A stretch of DNA of 64,000 bases from Populus alba (taxonomy: Eukaryota; Streptophyta; Magnoliopsida; Malpighiales; Salicaceae). Below the pieces are notes generated by a model, which ran no database searches, had not been told where the DNA came from, and saw only the letters and a list, made by a program, of their open reading frames with translations. The position numbers were made by a program, and so were the translations under genes. The stretch is from positions 401,770 to 465,769 of the forward strand of contig NC_133284.1 in the NCBI RefSeq assembly GCF_005239225.2, in the 5' to 3' direction. Positions 45,535 through 57,759 of the stretch are shown here, in pieces; within the stretch, counting starts at the first letter, position 1, and the number at the start of each line of letters is the position of its first letter.

Positions 45535-46545
45535 TCGACAGTGTAAGTTGCCATGCACAACAATCAATTACAGTTTACTCAAGTTCTCTTAGCTTTTAAG
45601 ATCAGTGTTAGCAATCCAATCTGTTTTCTTCCTTTGATTATAAGAAAATTATATCCTCTAATATTCAGAAGCAAGTGGCAGTACTTGCATAAATGAGTTG
45701 CTAAATGGTAGTTTCGGGGGAAACTAAAAAAGAAAAAAGAGTACAGTAGTATTTAATTTTTATACATGTTAATTTATTTGTCATTGCTTTTTAAATGATA
45801 TGCCAATGGAAATGTAATTTGTCAATGAAATTATTGAAATATATTAAGTTTAATAATTGAGGTTGAATTATATATGTATAAATTTCATATCCTCCCATGC
45901 ACTAATTAAGCTATTTTATAATATAAAAAATGTATATTAAAATGGATAGTTTACTCTCAATATAAAATGAAATTATTGAAATATATTAACTTTATATTTA
46001 TTTGTGTGAGATATATATTTGTGTGTCAAAAAACCAATTCTATCCAAAAGTGTAAACTATTAGGTAAGATTCTAAGATATTATGATTTATAATATTCTTT
46101 CTAATATATCGTTTCAAGTGAAAGTTCTTTAGGCTTGAAATTTGCACAAGCCCACATTACTTTGTGTTTAATATTTATTAAATAAATAGAGATAATGAAA
46201 CTTGAACTCGTGACTATTTTATTATTAAAGCTTTGAAACCATGTTAAAAAAACTAATTTAAATTATTAAATAAAAATTCAACTTAAAAATTTAAATTATT
46301 AAATAAAATTTATATTATTTTCTCTGAAAAACTGTGACAGCCTCCCAATAAGCTGCACAAACGATTGGGCCAATACATACATGTCATGCTTAATTGTAGC
46401 ACACTCCAGTTATTATTATACATACAACTTACAAGAAATCCCATTTGAACAGGCCTTGTCATGTTGTCTGTCAGCCCTGCGGTGATTGGCTCCTTTGTAT
46501 TCTATTGTTCTTTACAAATCTTCATTTCTTCTAGAGCCTTAACCA
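45535..46545. other. Spacer downstream of gene C
   Basis: Contains a TAGTTTCGGGGGAAACT stretch at 45,710 that reappears in unit 1 at 4,570, marking one side of the deletion that made copy A. 46,440-46,549 is the probable 3' flank of gene C. No separate gene seen. Confidence 0.5.
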
Positions 46546-46549
46546 TGTT

Positions 46550-47444
46550 TCAGATGTTAGTGGTGTTGGGATCATTCAGTAAGCACTCGGTGAGTTCATT
46601 TTCAGTCCTCACGCATTCGATTTCTTTCTCCAGCTCAGTATATATGGTCTCGAACTGCCCAAAAAAAAAAAAAAAACGAAGGAGAATTAAAACAAGGAGG
46701 CTGGGTTTATGGGCTTCGTTCCTGGTTAATCAGGCAAAAAAAGAAAAAGAAAAAAGAAGTTACCCTTTCGTAAATCAATTTTAGCTGGCTTGTAAGATGG
46801 AATATTTCTTGACGGAGTTTTTCGACATTGCTCTTCAGGTTTTCATTTTCAATGATGGTCATGGCCAGCTTGTTCTCGGTTTCTTGCACTGCTTTCTGCT
46901 TGAATAATAAAAGAAAAGGAGTAGGTTGGTGGGGGAGAAGAAAACAGTGAATACAGATAGCAGAGCTGAAATGTTGGCTTCCATTGTGAAATTAATATGC
47001 ACAGCATAAGCCAAAACAATTCACACAAAGAGGAAGACACTTTCTTTCTTTATTTGGATTTCTTAACCTCATGATGAGCAGTACTCGTGGGACTGGCATT
47101 TACCTTCTTGTTCTTTCGATAACGTCTATCAGTTTCCCGCTTCTTTTGCTTTTGCATTTCCTTAGTGACAGTTCCATTCGAGAAGTACTCACGAGGCGGG
47201 AGATGGAGATCGGTAGCACTCGAGGGAGTGGGAACAGTGAGGAAGAAGATCAGTGGATCTAGCAGTAACACCAACAAAGGGATCAGAGAGATAAAAGGTA
47301 AGCTCTCCATAATAATCAATGCATGATAAACAACTTTCTTAAATGACACAAAATTTAGCACTTACTCTCCTCCTCCTCCTCCTCCTCCTCCTGTCCAGCA
47401 GAGGCAGAGGCAGAGGCAGCAAACAAACGTATTGTTGAAGGCAT
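46550..47444 (-). CDS. Small bZIP-like protein, copy C (156 aa, 4 exons)
   Basis: Exons (minus): 47366-47444, 47104-47258, 46764-46895, 46550-46654; GT-AG introns in phase 1, 0, 0; stop TGA. Residues 1-26: MPSTIRLFAASASASAGQ then a Glu run encoded by GAG repeats. 27-60: PTPSSATDLHLPP head. 61-78: basic region KKRETDRRYRKNKK. 79-122: zipper with L98, L105, L112, I119 in one heptad series and L88, N95, V102, I109, L116 in the other. 123-156: a further coiled segment (ELEKEIECVRTENELTE) and tail CLLNDPNTTNI, shared with B. The bZIP register is exact, counting from R74, but the invariant Asn position is Lys (K66). TATATATAG lies about 115 bp upstream of the ATG. Role as a nuclear dimerising factor is inferred only. 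Confidence 0.75.
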
Positions 47445-47990
47445 TGTATTTATTAGGTATAATCTGCAAACCAAGATTATTCACACCGAGGAAGACAATG
47501 ATTTTCTTCTTCTCTCTGGAGAGGCAAGTGCGACCGAAAGCGCACAAGCACACATATATAGTGATTTATTTATTTTTATTTTAATATAAAATTAGAAATA
47601 CAAAGGACTTTGCAAAAAGTTGGACCAGAAATTAACTAAATACTTCGCCTGTAAGGTCAGTACGTGCGTGACCATGGAGGTGGTAATTTGACCCCACCGG
47701 TGATTTCACCACTGCTTGCCTTTGTATAATATTCAAATATCTATTATTATATTTAAAGTATTCATAATTGAAAAAACTGAAAATAAAAGAATAAGATAAA
47801 AAATTTTAATTAGAGTTTGATGAGATATGTGCATAAATGAACCATTTCCAGAAAAAAAGAATCGACCAATTTTTGCCTATATCAAAAACAAATTATTTAT
47901 TGCCATGAAATGTTGCTTAAGAATGTGTGTGTGTGTGTGTAAACTGTAAACCCTTTATAAAGATATAGATGATTACTTGGTTGTGTTCTA

Positions 47991-48262
47991 CTATTGTTTT
48001 CTCGGCTTTTCATTTTCTTTGATCAGGACCTTAATCAGCTCAGCATGTGTGGTCTCGGCCTGCCACAAATAAATAAAAACACAAAAAAAAATAAAAAATG
48101 AAGAAGAAGAAGAAGAAGAAGAAGAAGAATTAAAAGCACAGCACCATCTTTTTGATGAAATCCAGCTTAAGAAGAAGAAAAAAAAGAAAGAAAGAAAAGA
48201 GACATTACCCTTAGCTCAATGGAATTTAGCTGTTCTTGTACTAAAGTTTCTGAATTAAAAGC
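47991..48262 (-). pseudogene. bZIP-like paralogue D, exon remnants
   Basis: The exon-4-like segment 47,991-48,059 is open after a CAG acceptor (AETTHAELIKVLIKENEK then stop). The exon-3-like end at 48,215-48,262 (TLVQEQLNSIELR) precedes a GGTAATG donor. The basic-region exon and start are missing. Same strand and spacing as copies B and C, so a decayed third tandem member. An AAG microsatellite (48,100-48,130) sits in the intron. Confidence 0.55.
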
Positions 48263-48284
48263 AAAGCACCATCACAGTATGTTT

Positions 48285-48740
48285 GTTTTTTATGTAGTTT
48301 TTGTAGTTATGGGTTGTTAAAAAGTAATTTTAACAAAAGTACGGTGAACTGTGATTAGTTGAATTTAGATACGTGTTTTATAAAAATTATAGTTGAAGTT
48401 TATATGTAGCAAAAAACATGTATAAAATATTTGGTGGAAGTGTGGTTGCGATTGCTTTTCAAAGTACTTTTTACTTGAAAATACAATATCAAAATAATAT
48501 TTTTATTACTTTTTAAAAATTTGAAAAAAATATATATCAATTTGAAGCAAAGAAAAAAAAATTTCAGTTTTTTCAAAAGCGCTTTTGAAACACAAAAACA
48601 AACAGGGTTTTACAAAACTCAATTAAAAAAACATGTAAAAACTGCTTCGTAAAAACTAAATTTTAAACTCAATTTTTTAGTGGATCCCACAGTACAAAAC
48701 GCAGTTTGATTTGTTACCAAACACCTTGCTGCGTTTGTTT
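48285..48740. repeat. MITE-like element
   Basis: Starts GTATGTTTGTTTTTTATGTA and ends GATTTGTTACCAAACACC, with a palindromic-looking GCGTTTTG core; same GTTTGG-type terminal words as other elements here. Confidence 0.4.
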
Positions 48741-48754
48741 CATCGCAAACGATA

Positions 48755-48960
48755 TTGTCACCCATTTTTGGGTCCCCACATAAAAAATAATAAAATACAA
48801 AAAAATTCAGAAAAATATATTATAAAAAAATATAACAGTGAAAAAAATGTCAGAGCACCCTAAAAATGCTCAAAAATTGATTGAGGATGTTCAAAAATAT
48901 AAAAATTAATTTTTGCCAGACGATCGCCATGTCGCCGCACACGTGCGACAAACGCAAAAG
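48755..48960 (+). mobile_element. Fragment resembling a Tat LTR start
   Basis: TGTCACCCATTTTTGGGTCCCC closely resembles the first bases of LTRs A-C. The similarity fades within about 200 bp, where LINE sequence begins. A truncated relative is likely. Confidence 0.45.
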
Positions 48961-48988
48961 CAGGTGAAAAGCAAACGCAACCTAATTA

Positions 48989-50035
48989 ATGACCAACACC
49001 ACAAGTATGTTAAGTATGGCCGATTGTATTTGCCTTATCAAAAGTGTGTTGAATTCCTTTCCTATGTACTTCTTGTCCATCTTTTTTATGCCGAAAGGTG
49101 TGTGCCATTTACTTATTTCCATCCAATGCAAATTCTTATGGTCGGGAACTGTCAGAATGATAAAAATTTGCAAAGTCCAATGGAGCGTGGTTGTTAGAGA
49201 TAAGGATAGGGGTGGCCTTGGGATTGGGTCATTGATAGCCAAGAATAAAGCAATGCTTTTCAAGTGGATTTGGAGGCTCTCTCTTCCTAGTAATGAGCTA
49301 TGGAAAAAGATGATATTCAACAAATTAAAGCTGGTGTTTGAAAGTGATCTCCCTATTTTTAGTAGAAGATTGTCTTGTATTTGGAGGGAAATCACATCCC
49401 TTATATCTTTAACAGACTCTGTCTCTTCAGCTTTAGCCAATAACTATAGATTTGTACTGGGAAATGGCTCTCTAACTCAGTTTTGGTCTGATGTTTGGTT
49501 TAATAGCTCTACATTGAAAGTCATTTACCCTCGACTCTATATTCTCTCCACTAAACTGAATGCCGCAATTGCTGATATGAGAAATTGGGAGTAAGAGGAA
49601 TGGAAGTGGGAGTTAGCTTGGAGGAGACAATTGTTCCTCTATGAAACCAAGCAAGTCGTGTACTTTCTCTCATCTCTAGAAAGCTTTCAGTTAAAGGCAA
49701 TAACTTCATATAAGAAAGTTTGGTCCTTATCAACAGATAGAAGTTATATAGTTAAAACTTGTTCTTTACTTTTTAACAAAATGGTGAATCCAAGGCTTAG
49801 AACTTTTAAGGCTTCGATATGGCAAAAAAGGGTCCCTCCTAAGGTTCAATATTTTCTTTAGCTAGCTGTTTAGAATAGATTATACATAAAGGATTTCTTA
49901 CTTAGCTATAATATAATCCCAGTTGATCAAAACTTTTGTATCCTTTGTGAAAATGAGATTGAGACTTCAAATCATCTTCTCCTCCATTGCAAACCAGTGT
50001 GGAAATTATGGATGAAATTCTTGGATTGATGAGGT
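48989..50035 (+). pseudogene. LINE (L1-type) ORF2 C-terminal fragment
   Basis: The 48,989-49,594 frame has MPKGVCHLLISIQCKFLWSG, VQWSVVVRDKDRGGLGIGSL, NKAMLFKWIWRL, ALANNYRFVLGNGSLTQFWS: the post-RT region of plant L1 ORF2. After a stop it continues (49,631-49,861: WQKRVPPKVQYFL) into a zinc-binding segment with FCILCENEIETSNHLLLHC (about 49,930-50,000), the zf-RVT domain. RT core and endonuclease are absent; 5' truncated. Confidence 0.88.
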
Positions 50036-50106
50036 ATTAGTGGTTGTCTTTCCTGCTGTGTGGATGATTTATTACATCAGTAGCCCAAACCGGTGTTTGG
50101 AAAATT

Positions 50107-51240
50107 CTAGCGTAAGGCTTGGCCTATGTTTTCTTGTTGAGTTAGCTGGAGTATATGACTTATGAGGAACAAGATAATCTTTAATGATGGAACTGCCACT
50201 AACTTGTCTTTCAATAGCATAAATGTTGTCTTGCATTCTTCATCAAATTGAAACTTAATGTCTTTAAGTGGCAAATTGCATAGCGATTTAGATATTTTAG
50301 AGAAGTCTTTGATGAACCACCTATAAAATCTTGCATGGCCAAGGAAACTCCGAACCTCCTTTACTGTAGTTGGCGACAGAAGCTTGTCTATTGTCTCAAT
50401 TTTAGCTCTGTCTACCTCTATCCCTTTTTCTAAAATTCGATACCCCAATATTATATCTTCCTTTAATATGAAGTGATATTTTTCCCAGTTCAATATCAAG
50501 TTTATCTTTTCACAACGCTCCAAAACCAACGCTAACTTTACAAGGCAGTCATCGAAAGAAGTTCCAAATACAGAAAAGTCATCCATGAAGACCTTAATGA
50601 TTTGTTTCACTATATCTGAAAAGATAGCCTTCATGCACCTCTGAAAGGTAGCTAGTGCATTACACAACCCAAAATGCATTCTTCTGAAAGCAAAAGTACC
50701 ATAAGGGTAGGTGAAAGTAGTCTTTTTTGGTCCTCAGATGCGATGACTATTTGGTTGTATTCTGAATAACCATTTAGGAAACAATAGTATTCATGCTCGG
50801 CTAACCTATTCAACATCTGATCAATGAATGGTAGAGGGAAATGATCTTTGCGAGTTGCCTTGTTGAGCTTTTGGTAATCCATGCAAATCCTCCATCTAGT
50901 TATAGTTCTAGTAGGTATCAGTTTGTTATCTGCATCCCTTACCATTGTCATTCCTCCTTTCTTTGGTACAACATGAACTGGGCTCACCCATGAGCTATCA
51001 GAGATTAGATAAATAACACCAGCATCTAACCATTTTAGAACTTCTTTCTAGACTACCTCATCGAACGCCTGGAACTGAGTTATATAACTTTCTTTGAAGC
51101 CCAAAATCATCAATGTTTGATTTATTGCCGGATTTTGCTTACTCAGTAATTTAGTATCTGAAAACACATTAATTTCCCACGAGATCAATAGTTCAAAAGG
51201 AGATCCAAAATTCTAATTAACTTGTACAACACATCCAAAA
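50107..51240 (-). pseudogene. Athila-type Ty3 reverse transcriptase fragment
   Basis: 50,652-50,987: SPVHVVPKKGGMTMV, LIPTRTITRWRICMDYQKLN, ATRKDHFPLPFIDQMLNRL. 50,107-50,679: HFGLCNALATFQRCMKAIFS, IKVFMDDFSVFG (the catalytic DD), LNWEKYHFILKEDIILGYRI, VRSFLGHARFYRWFIKDFSK. The PLPFIDQM and FMDDFSVFG words are characteristic of Athila. A frame change lies near 50,660-50,700. The fragment runs to about 52,390 around the hAT insertion; no LTRs seen. Confidence 0.88.
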
Positions 51241-51289
51241 TATTTCAAAATCAAGCATGAATATTAGAAAATATACACGCTAAAAATTC

Positions 51290-52349
51290 TAGGGGTGAGC
51301 ATTTTCGATTCGGTTCGGTTTTGGACCAAAATAAGTAATCAAACCAAAATTATTTTTTTTCAAGTTTTTGAACCGAACCGAACCGAAAACCGGTTCGAAC
51401 CGACTATGTTTGGTTCGGTTCGGGTCTTTTCTTCCAAACCAATTTAAACCGAAAATTATTTCTAGGCTTTTTCACTGATCATATTTTTTCAAGGATTCTA
51501 TTTTTGTTTTATTTCTAACTTCAAATATCTTTGCTTATTTTCAGAGAAATCTTTGTTTTCTTAACAAGTATGACTCTTTTTTAAATTGGTTGGGCATGCA
51601 TGATATCTAGAAATTCAACCCCGAGTTTCTTTTTATTAGATCTTTGCTCAAAAATTAAACTTTGCAAAAATATACACAAAACAAAAGGAAAGAACAAAAG
51701 TCATTTGACTGGAGAAGAAAAAACAAAGAAAAGATCAAAATATATATGTTATTAAAATGTAAAACAATCAAAACATTATTATTTGAACAAGAGGAAGGGC
51801 CAAACCCTTAGACGCTAGTTTAAAAAATCCCTTTTTTTTCCTCTCCAATCTTCCCTCCACCTTGTTTTGAAGTCGCCGCCACACACCCGCAAGAAAAAAA
51901 TCTTAAAATTGCTCTCAATGGCGACCAATCCAACTCAGTTGCACCAACTCAGCTGCACCAACTCAGCCGCACCAACTCAGCCTCTTTCTCCAATCAAAGA
52001 GGAGAGATGCAAAGAGAAAGGGAAGGGGAGGGGAGAGATGCAGAGAGAAGGGGGGGGGGTGGCTGCTTTTGTGTTTAGGGAATGCAGAGCGTAAATTTAA
52101 GCCTTACGTTTAGCCGTTTAAGGTTAGAAAAAGCATCCTATTTATAATTGTTTTTTTTTTTAAGTGATGGTTTGGTTGAACCGGTTCGGTTTGGTTCGGT
52201 TCAACCAGTTTCAGAGTTTAAAAACCAAAACCAAACCGAACCGGAATTTTTTTGTAATTTTTTAATCGGTTAATTTGGTTTTTTTTTCTGTTCGGTTTTT
52301 TGTTGTTTTTTTAGTTTTATCAGTTTATCGATTTTTTTGCCCACCCCTA
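51290..52349. mobile_element. hAT-like non-autonomous element 1
   Basis: TAGGGGTGAGCA...TGCCCACCCCTA termini with an 8-bp AAAAATTC duplication (51,282-51,289 and 52,350-52,357), the hAT hallmark. Subterminal CGGTTCGGTT/AACCGAACCG repeats fill both ends. Inserted within the Athila-derived fragment. No transposase; the internal open frame at 51,867-52,094 is unsupported. Confidence 0.88.
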
Positions 52350-52502
52350 AAAAATTCCTTTATCACAAATTCCAGATCTCTTTCTTTCTTGTCATAATCT
52401 GTAAACCACAAAAATTCACACTAAGAAGACAGTATTGTTCCTCTTCCTCTTCTTCTTCTTCTTCTTTTTGGAGAGGAAAGTGCAAGACCAGATGCATATA
52501 AT

Positions 52503-53348
52503 TAGGGGTGAGCAAAAAAACCGAGAAACCGATTAAACTGAGAAAACCGAGAAAAAATTAACCAAAAAAACCGAACCGAAAAAAAACAGATTAAAATTTT
52601 TTAAAAAAAATTTCAGTTCGGTTCGGTTTCGGTTTTGAAAGCTTGAAACAGGAAAAACCCCAACCGAACCGAACCGGTTCAGTTGGGGTACTATAAATAC
52701 AAAAAAAAAAAACGCATAGTCATTCTTAACCCTGATGTGCACTAGACTCCGCCGTCCTTCTCCTTGCTCCTAAGCCGCTCTCTCACAATTCACATTTTAC
52801 AATTTCACATTCACTCACAGATCTGTAACGGTAATTAAAGGAATGGCTAGTGGGAGGTTCTCTGCTGCTCATCTCCTTCTCTGCTGCTAGTGGGAGGTTC
52901 TCTCCTTCTCTTTAGACACTGAATACTTATTATAAAAAGAAGGAAATGAGTGCTGGAGCAGATGCAAGTTTCTGCATATTGATTTGTTTTGCTAGATCTA
53001 ACTTTAGCCTGAATTCTCATGCTTTTGGTTATGATTGTAACTTATTTTATTGTTGATTTCTTTTTTAAATACTTTATGTTCATAATTACATTCTATTGAA
53101 AATTAATATAGTGCTTTGAGATGTTTCTGCTTATTTTTGTTGATAAACTCTTGCTTGAAGATGATTTACAGTGAAGCTTGAAGAAAAAAATAGGTTTTTC
53201 CGGTTTTTATGTTTAAAAAAACGAACCGAACCGAACTGAAATTTGTCGGTTTGAACCGGTTCCGGTTTGAATTTTTCAGTTTTTTAAAATTTTATTTTGG
53301 TTGGTTTTTTAGATAAAAACCGAACCGAACCGAAAATGTTCACCCCTA
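52503..53348. mobile_element. hAT-like non-autonomous element 2
   Basis: Same termini (TAGGGGTGAGCA...TTCACCCCTA) and CCGAACCG subterminal repeats; 8-bp CATATAAT duplication (52,495-52,502 and 53,349-53,356). Unit 1 at about 6,495 keeps the single CATATAAT, so insertion followed the segmental duplication. Confidence 0.92.
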
Positions 53349-53356
53349 CATATAAT

Positions 53357-54250
53357 AATCAACTGTGAACAACTTAGGAAAACAACACCAAGAGAGAGAG
53401 AGAGAGAGAGATTAAAGTTATGTTATACATATAAAATCAACGGCGAAAAACTTAGGAAAACAGCACCAACAGAGAGAGAGAGAGATTAAAGTTATGTTAT
53501 ACATATAATAATCAACGGTGAAAAACTTAGTTAATTGACAAAACCTTTAGCACTTGCTCTCCTCCTCCTATCCAGAGGCAAAGGCATAGCCAACAAATAA
53601 ACGTACGGTTGAATGCATTGTATTTATCCAGAGGCAAAGGCACTTACTCACGCCGAGGAAGACACCGATCTTCTTCTTCTTCTTCTGGAGAGGCAAGTGC
53701 AACCTAATGCATTGTATTGAAAGTGATTATTATTATTATTATATATGTACTGGTTTTTTTTTAATACAAAACCAGAAAAGACGTGAAGATTATTTTTGGA
53801 GTTATATTAGCGAAAGTTTTTGACTTAGGGCTTATTTATTAAGATGAACCCATGATGAAAAAGAAAAGGATAGCGAAGCTCAGTCGCACGAGACGTCCAG
53901 CTTGGTAGTACCACAGCTGGACACGTCAATTCTTTCTTCTTATTAAATTAACAATACTAGTGTACTATATTTGATGCTAGTGATTTGATGATATGGAGGA
54001 CAATTGCAGTAACTAAGTGTACTTGCCTGGATTACTTTTTTATTTATTTTTTCATATTTATTACTTGGCTTCTCCAAAGGTATCTTGAGTACAATCATCC
54101 ATGATTAATTCTCAATGTTTTCTTCTGTTTTTCATGATTATTAGAACCTCATCTCAATTTGATCTTAAAATTGCTCAATATTACTAACTCATTCGCTTGG
54201 GTTATGAGGAGATCAGCCTAACTACATCAACAAGATTAGTTCATGGTAAA
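53357..54250. other. Spacer paralogous to unit 1
   Basis: Matches 6,500-6,900 and 7,990-8,280, minus the Harbinger-like insert of unit 1. A GA microsatellite at 53,394-53,411 and a local duplication of GAGAGAGATTAAAGTTATGTTATACATATAA-type sequence (53,404 and 53,481) are seen. No gene. Confidence 0.55.
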
Positions 54251-54259
54251 TGCAGTTTA

Positions 54260-55275
54260 AAGTCTTGTATGCCTTATTACATATTATCATGTCGCTTGTA
54301 GCTAGCTCAACTTACACGGTCATGTCTCTTTTATCGACAGGTCTTGTGTCTGAACCCTAGCTTCTTTACATGTGTGTATATATAAATACTTAATTGAATT
54401 ATAATTAACCTAGTAAAGTGTCTTCTATTCACCCAGTAATTTTTAAAAGTATTTTTTACTTATAAATATATCAAAATAATATTTTTTTTATTTTTTTTAT
54501 ATCATTATATCATTATATCATAACAATATAAAAATATTAAAAAATATTTAAGTTTTTTAGAAACACGGTACAAATATCGTTCTCAAATAAACACTTCAAT
54601 CTAAAGAGTGGACGACGACTTATGGATTGCTGTATATTCCAAATCTCAATCATGTAAAAGCTTGGTGTGCATGTATGAAGTTAGACCTTGATCAATATTG
54701 GTGCAAGCATATTACATAGCGACGATGGGCTCAGCAAGATCCCATTAATTTTAGCTATAATTAAAAAATATAAATAGGTGAGGGGTTTTGGAAAAATTCC
54801 ACCCATACATGTGAGGGAAGAGCCACGAAAGCCAGGGGAGCACCTGATTTTCAATAAAGAAATAATTTATTACAAACTTCCCTGGAAAATGCGAGGGAAA
54901 ACCAAAGGTCAAATTCTTATTATTGTCTTAACAAGTCAGATTAAGTCGTGAGATTATTCTATTTTCCAGAGATATATTCCGGACCGTAATTATATCATCG
55001 TTTGACGTTATAATTAGTGGTCGTCCTATACCATGACTTTAAGCAACCAGGCCATGTAATGATGTCCTCTTAGAGGAAGTGAGTGTTTCTTTCTGTGGTT
55101 AATTCTACTTTTAAAGAAAACCATGGGAAACAATAGTTTGGTAACAATTAAGATGATATTTACTGTTAATGGATCCCACATTAATTAGAGTTTGAAATGC
55201 AGGGGGAAGGAATGCAGCTCTTTTCTACTTCTTACATGGAGGAATCACACGAACAATACAGTCATGTTTCACTGT
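54260..55275. other. Spacer without unit 1 counterpart
   Basis: 54,420-54,600 is MITE-like (GTATTTTTTACTTATAAATA left, CAAATAAACACTTC right). Otherwise nothing recognised. Confidence 0.45.
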
Positions 55276-55279
55276 TCAA

Positions 55280-55890
55280 TGAATAGTTGAGACATTCTCT
55301 ATTATTCTGGCCGGACCGAATCCGATTTAAAGCTAAAAATACATTGAACCAGGTTCCAACATAGTAAAATAAAATTTTAAAAAATATTTTTTATTTTTTA
55401 TTTTTAATTGTGTTTTATTTGAAAAACTAATATTTAATATTATTTAATGACACAACATAAATTAGACGGAGATCGCTTGATGGCATAGCATTTGCAGAAT
55501 TTGATTGCAATCTTAATTTTGTTCCTAATTATATATATTTTACCTGATGTTGTTGCGCGTTTAAGAAACCAAGAAAACTGTAGTCCTTGTCGGATGTATT
55601 TCATACGTGATGGAATTGTAGATAGTTTAATGGAACCATAAAAATATTTTATATAAAGTATTATTTATTTCATGATATAATAGCAATAGTTAAATCTACA
55701 ATGTTTAAATTAAAAACCATCAATATTAATATATATTTTTTAAAATTATTTTTATAACCTCAATTTCAACCACAATTTTAACCAAATATATATAAATACC
55801 AAATCAACCTTAACTGAAAGTATTTTTTATAAAATAATTTTTTTCAAACCAGAACCACAAAAGCTACCATAATACTAAATAGAAGTCTTG
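55280..55890. mobile_element. Inverted, diverged relative of the 6921-7985 element
   Basis: On the minus strand it shares ACATCCGACAAGGACTA, CATCAAGCGATCTCCGTC-like words and the CTTTTGTGGTTCTGG terminal zone with the unit 1 Harbinger-like element. A CACTGTTCA motif lies just outside (55,268). Ends are degraded. Confidence 0.6.
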
Positions 55891-56732
55891 TAAAAAAAAA
55901 ATGGTTATCAAGAGGAATTAAATAAAAAGAAAAATGTAAGTGAGAGAAAAGTTGAGTTAGAGTGGGAAGTTAGGGTTTTAAAAGGGAAAAAAAAGAAGAA
56001 TTTAAACCCATCCATCCCAAGTTTGAATGAATTTTGATAAAAATCTTGATGTGTGTTTTATCATATAACTATATTAATTTAATAGTTTAAGTTATTAGGT
56101 TTGGAGATATAATTTATATAATTTTTTTTAATTAAAAAAATTAAATATTTGTATCAAATTGTAATTGAATTTTAGTATACAATAACTCAGGATTTCTGAG
56201 GGAGTTATCATGAGGAATATACAATCATTGTGCTTTTGTTTAATTGTGCGTGTGATGATGAATTTTGACTTTTGAGTCATAGCGTGCCCTTGCTATGTAG
56301 ATGGTGTTTTTTTGAGTTTGATTAGACGAAACTTCCCAGGCAGCTTGTTCTTGTACTTGCTGATTAAATAAATCATACTCGTGTTAAGTCAATCTAAGAC
56401 CTCCTTAATATTTAATTTTAAGCCCACAGAGGTCGAGTGGTTGCTCTCTCTACTCTATCGTAATTAAAACTAACTTAACTAGAAAATCCTATGAACATGA
56501 AATGAAATTCAACTTCTATTGAACGACCATAATGGATTGATTTTTTATTTTTTATAAATAGCACAGCCCAGATATTATTACATACAAGAAAGTCTGATTT
56601 GAACAAAAAAGCCTCGTCAAACTAGCTCGGTCTCTGTCTAGCTTTTCAGTCGGACCTGCGATGACCTAGCTCCTTGTGCTCTATATATTCTTCTTATTCA
56701 GTTCTTGGTTTCCTTTCGGAACCTTAGTCATG

Positions 56733-57365
56733 TTAATTTGAGGTGTTAGAAGCGCTAGGATCGTTCAACGGGCACTTTGTCATTTCATTTCCAATCCTCA
56801 AGTGTTCGATTCCTTCCTCCGTGCGTGCTCCTGTACTGCTACCCAAAGAGAAAAGAAAGAGTTAAAAGTAGTGGGCTTAGGGTTTTGTGCTTAGTTCTTT
56901 CTCCTTTGCTCGCATCAGCTGATCAGAAAAAAGAAATACCCTAAGCTCAATCGGTTTTAGCTGGCCTGTAAGTTGGAAGATTTCTTGCTGGAGTTTTTGG
57001 ATGGTGCACTTCAAGCTTTCGTTTTCAAACATGGCCGCGCGTGTCCAACTTGCTCTTGTTATTCTATGGCCGTCTTCTGCAGGATTAATAAAGAGACTAG
57101 ATTATTAAGAGGAAAGGAAAATGAGATAAAGAAAATTAATACAAGCAGTAAGCCTGGTGTGTTGGGTTCATAGTCTGATTTGCTTACTGAATTCATGTAT
57201 TTCTTTTGGCTTTAGCCTCTTTTAACAAAACCCAACAAGTGATCAAGTTAGCATGTTTCTGCATTTCCCTTCCCTTCTGCCTTTGCATTTCTTCAATGCC
57301 AGTTCCATTGGAGCAGTCATGTAGGAGACCAGGAGCAGTCAGAAAGGAGAGTAGAGGATCTAGCA
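56733..57365 (-). pseudogene. bZIP-like paralogue E (degraded)
   Basis: The exon-4-like 56,733-56,835 ends GNEMTKCPLNDPSASNTSN before a stop, matching the C-terminal NDPxxTN tail of B and C. The exon-3-like 56,940-57,076 has FENESLKCTIQKLQQEIFQL (zipper), but its 5' half is frame-shifted with a stop. The exon-2-like 57,210-57,360 has DPLLSFLTAP and DCSNGTGIEEMQRQKGREMQ, with the basic RRYR motif lost. Same strand and exon order as the intact copies. No matching copy remains in unit 1, so it was lost there or gained here. Confidence 0.6.
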
Positions 57366-57759
57366 CCAACAAATTAGAACAAGAAAAATGTATAAAACAC
57401 TAAGGACATCATTAGATCATATTAGATAGCTTAAAGTCACTTTCTTAAAAAGAAGGAGAAAACTTAATTTCTTCAATATGCCCCTTAGTACCCATCGGGT
57501 GTTGAGAGCCACCCGATGAACACATTGTTGACAAGGGTACTTAACAACAAACACACATATGTAGTTATAGCCTATAAGGCAACTTAATTTCGAGAGAAAG
57601 TTGCTCAGCGTAACCTGATGGCATGAAACAATATGGTTGATCTTCCTGTTCTTATCTGAAGCAGGGAGGGGAACTGACCATTCGTGTAAAAAAGCTGACA
57701 GATGGGAGAAATTGAGAAACAGAAGGGAGGACTATTTGCATCATCCAGTATGAATTAAT

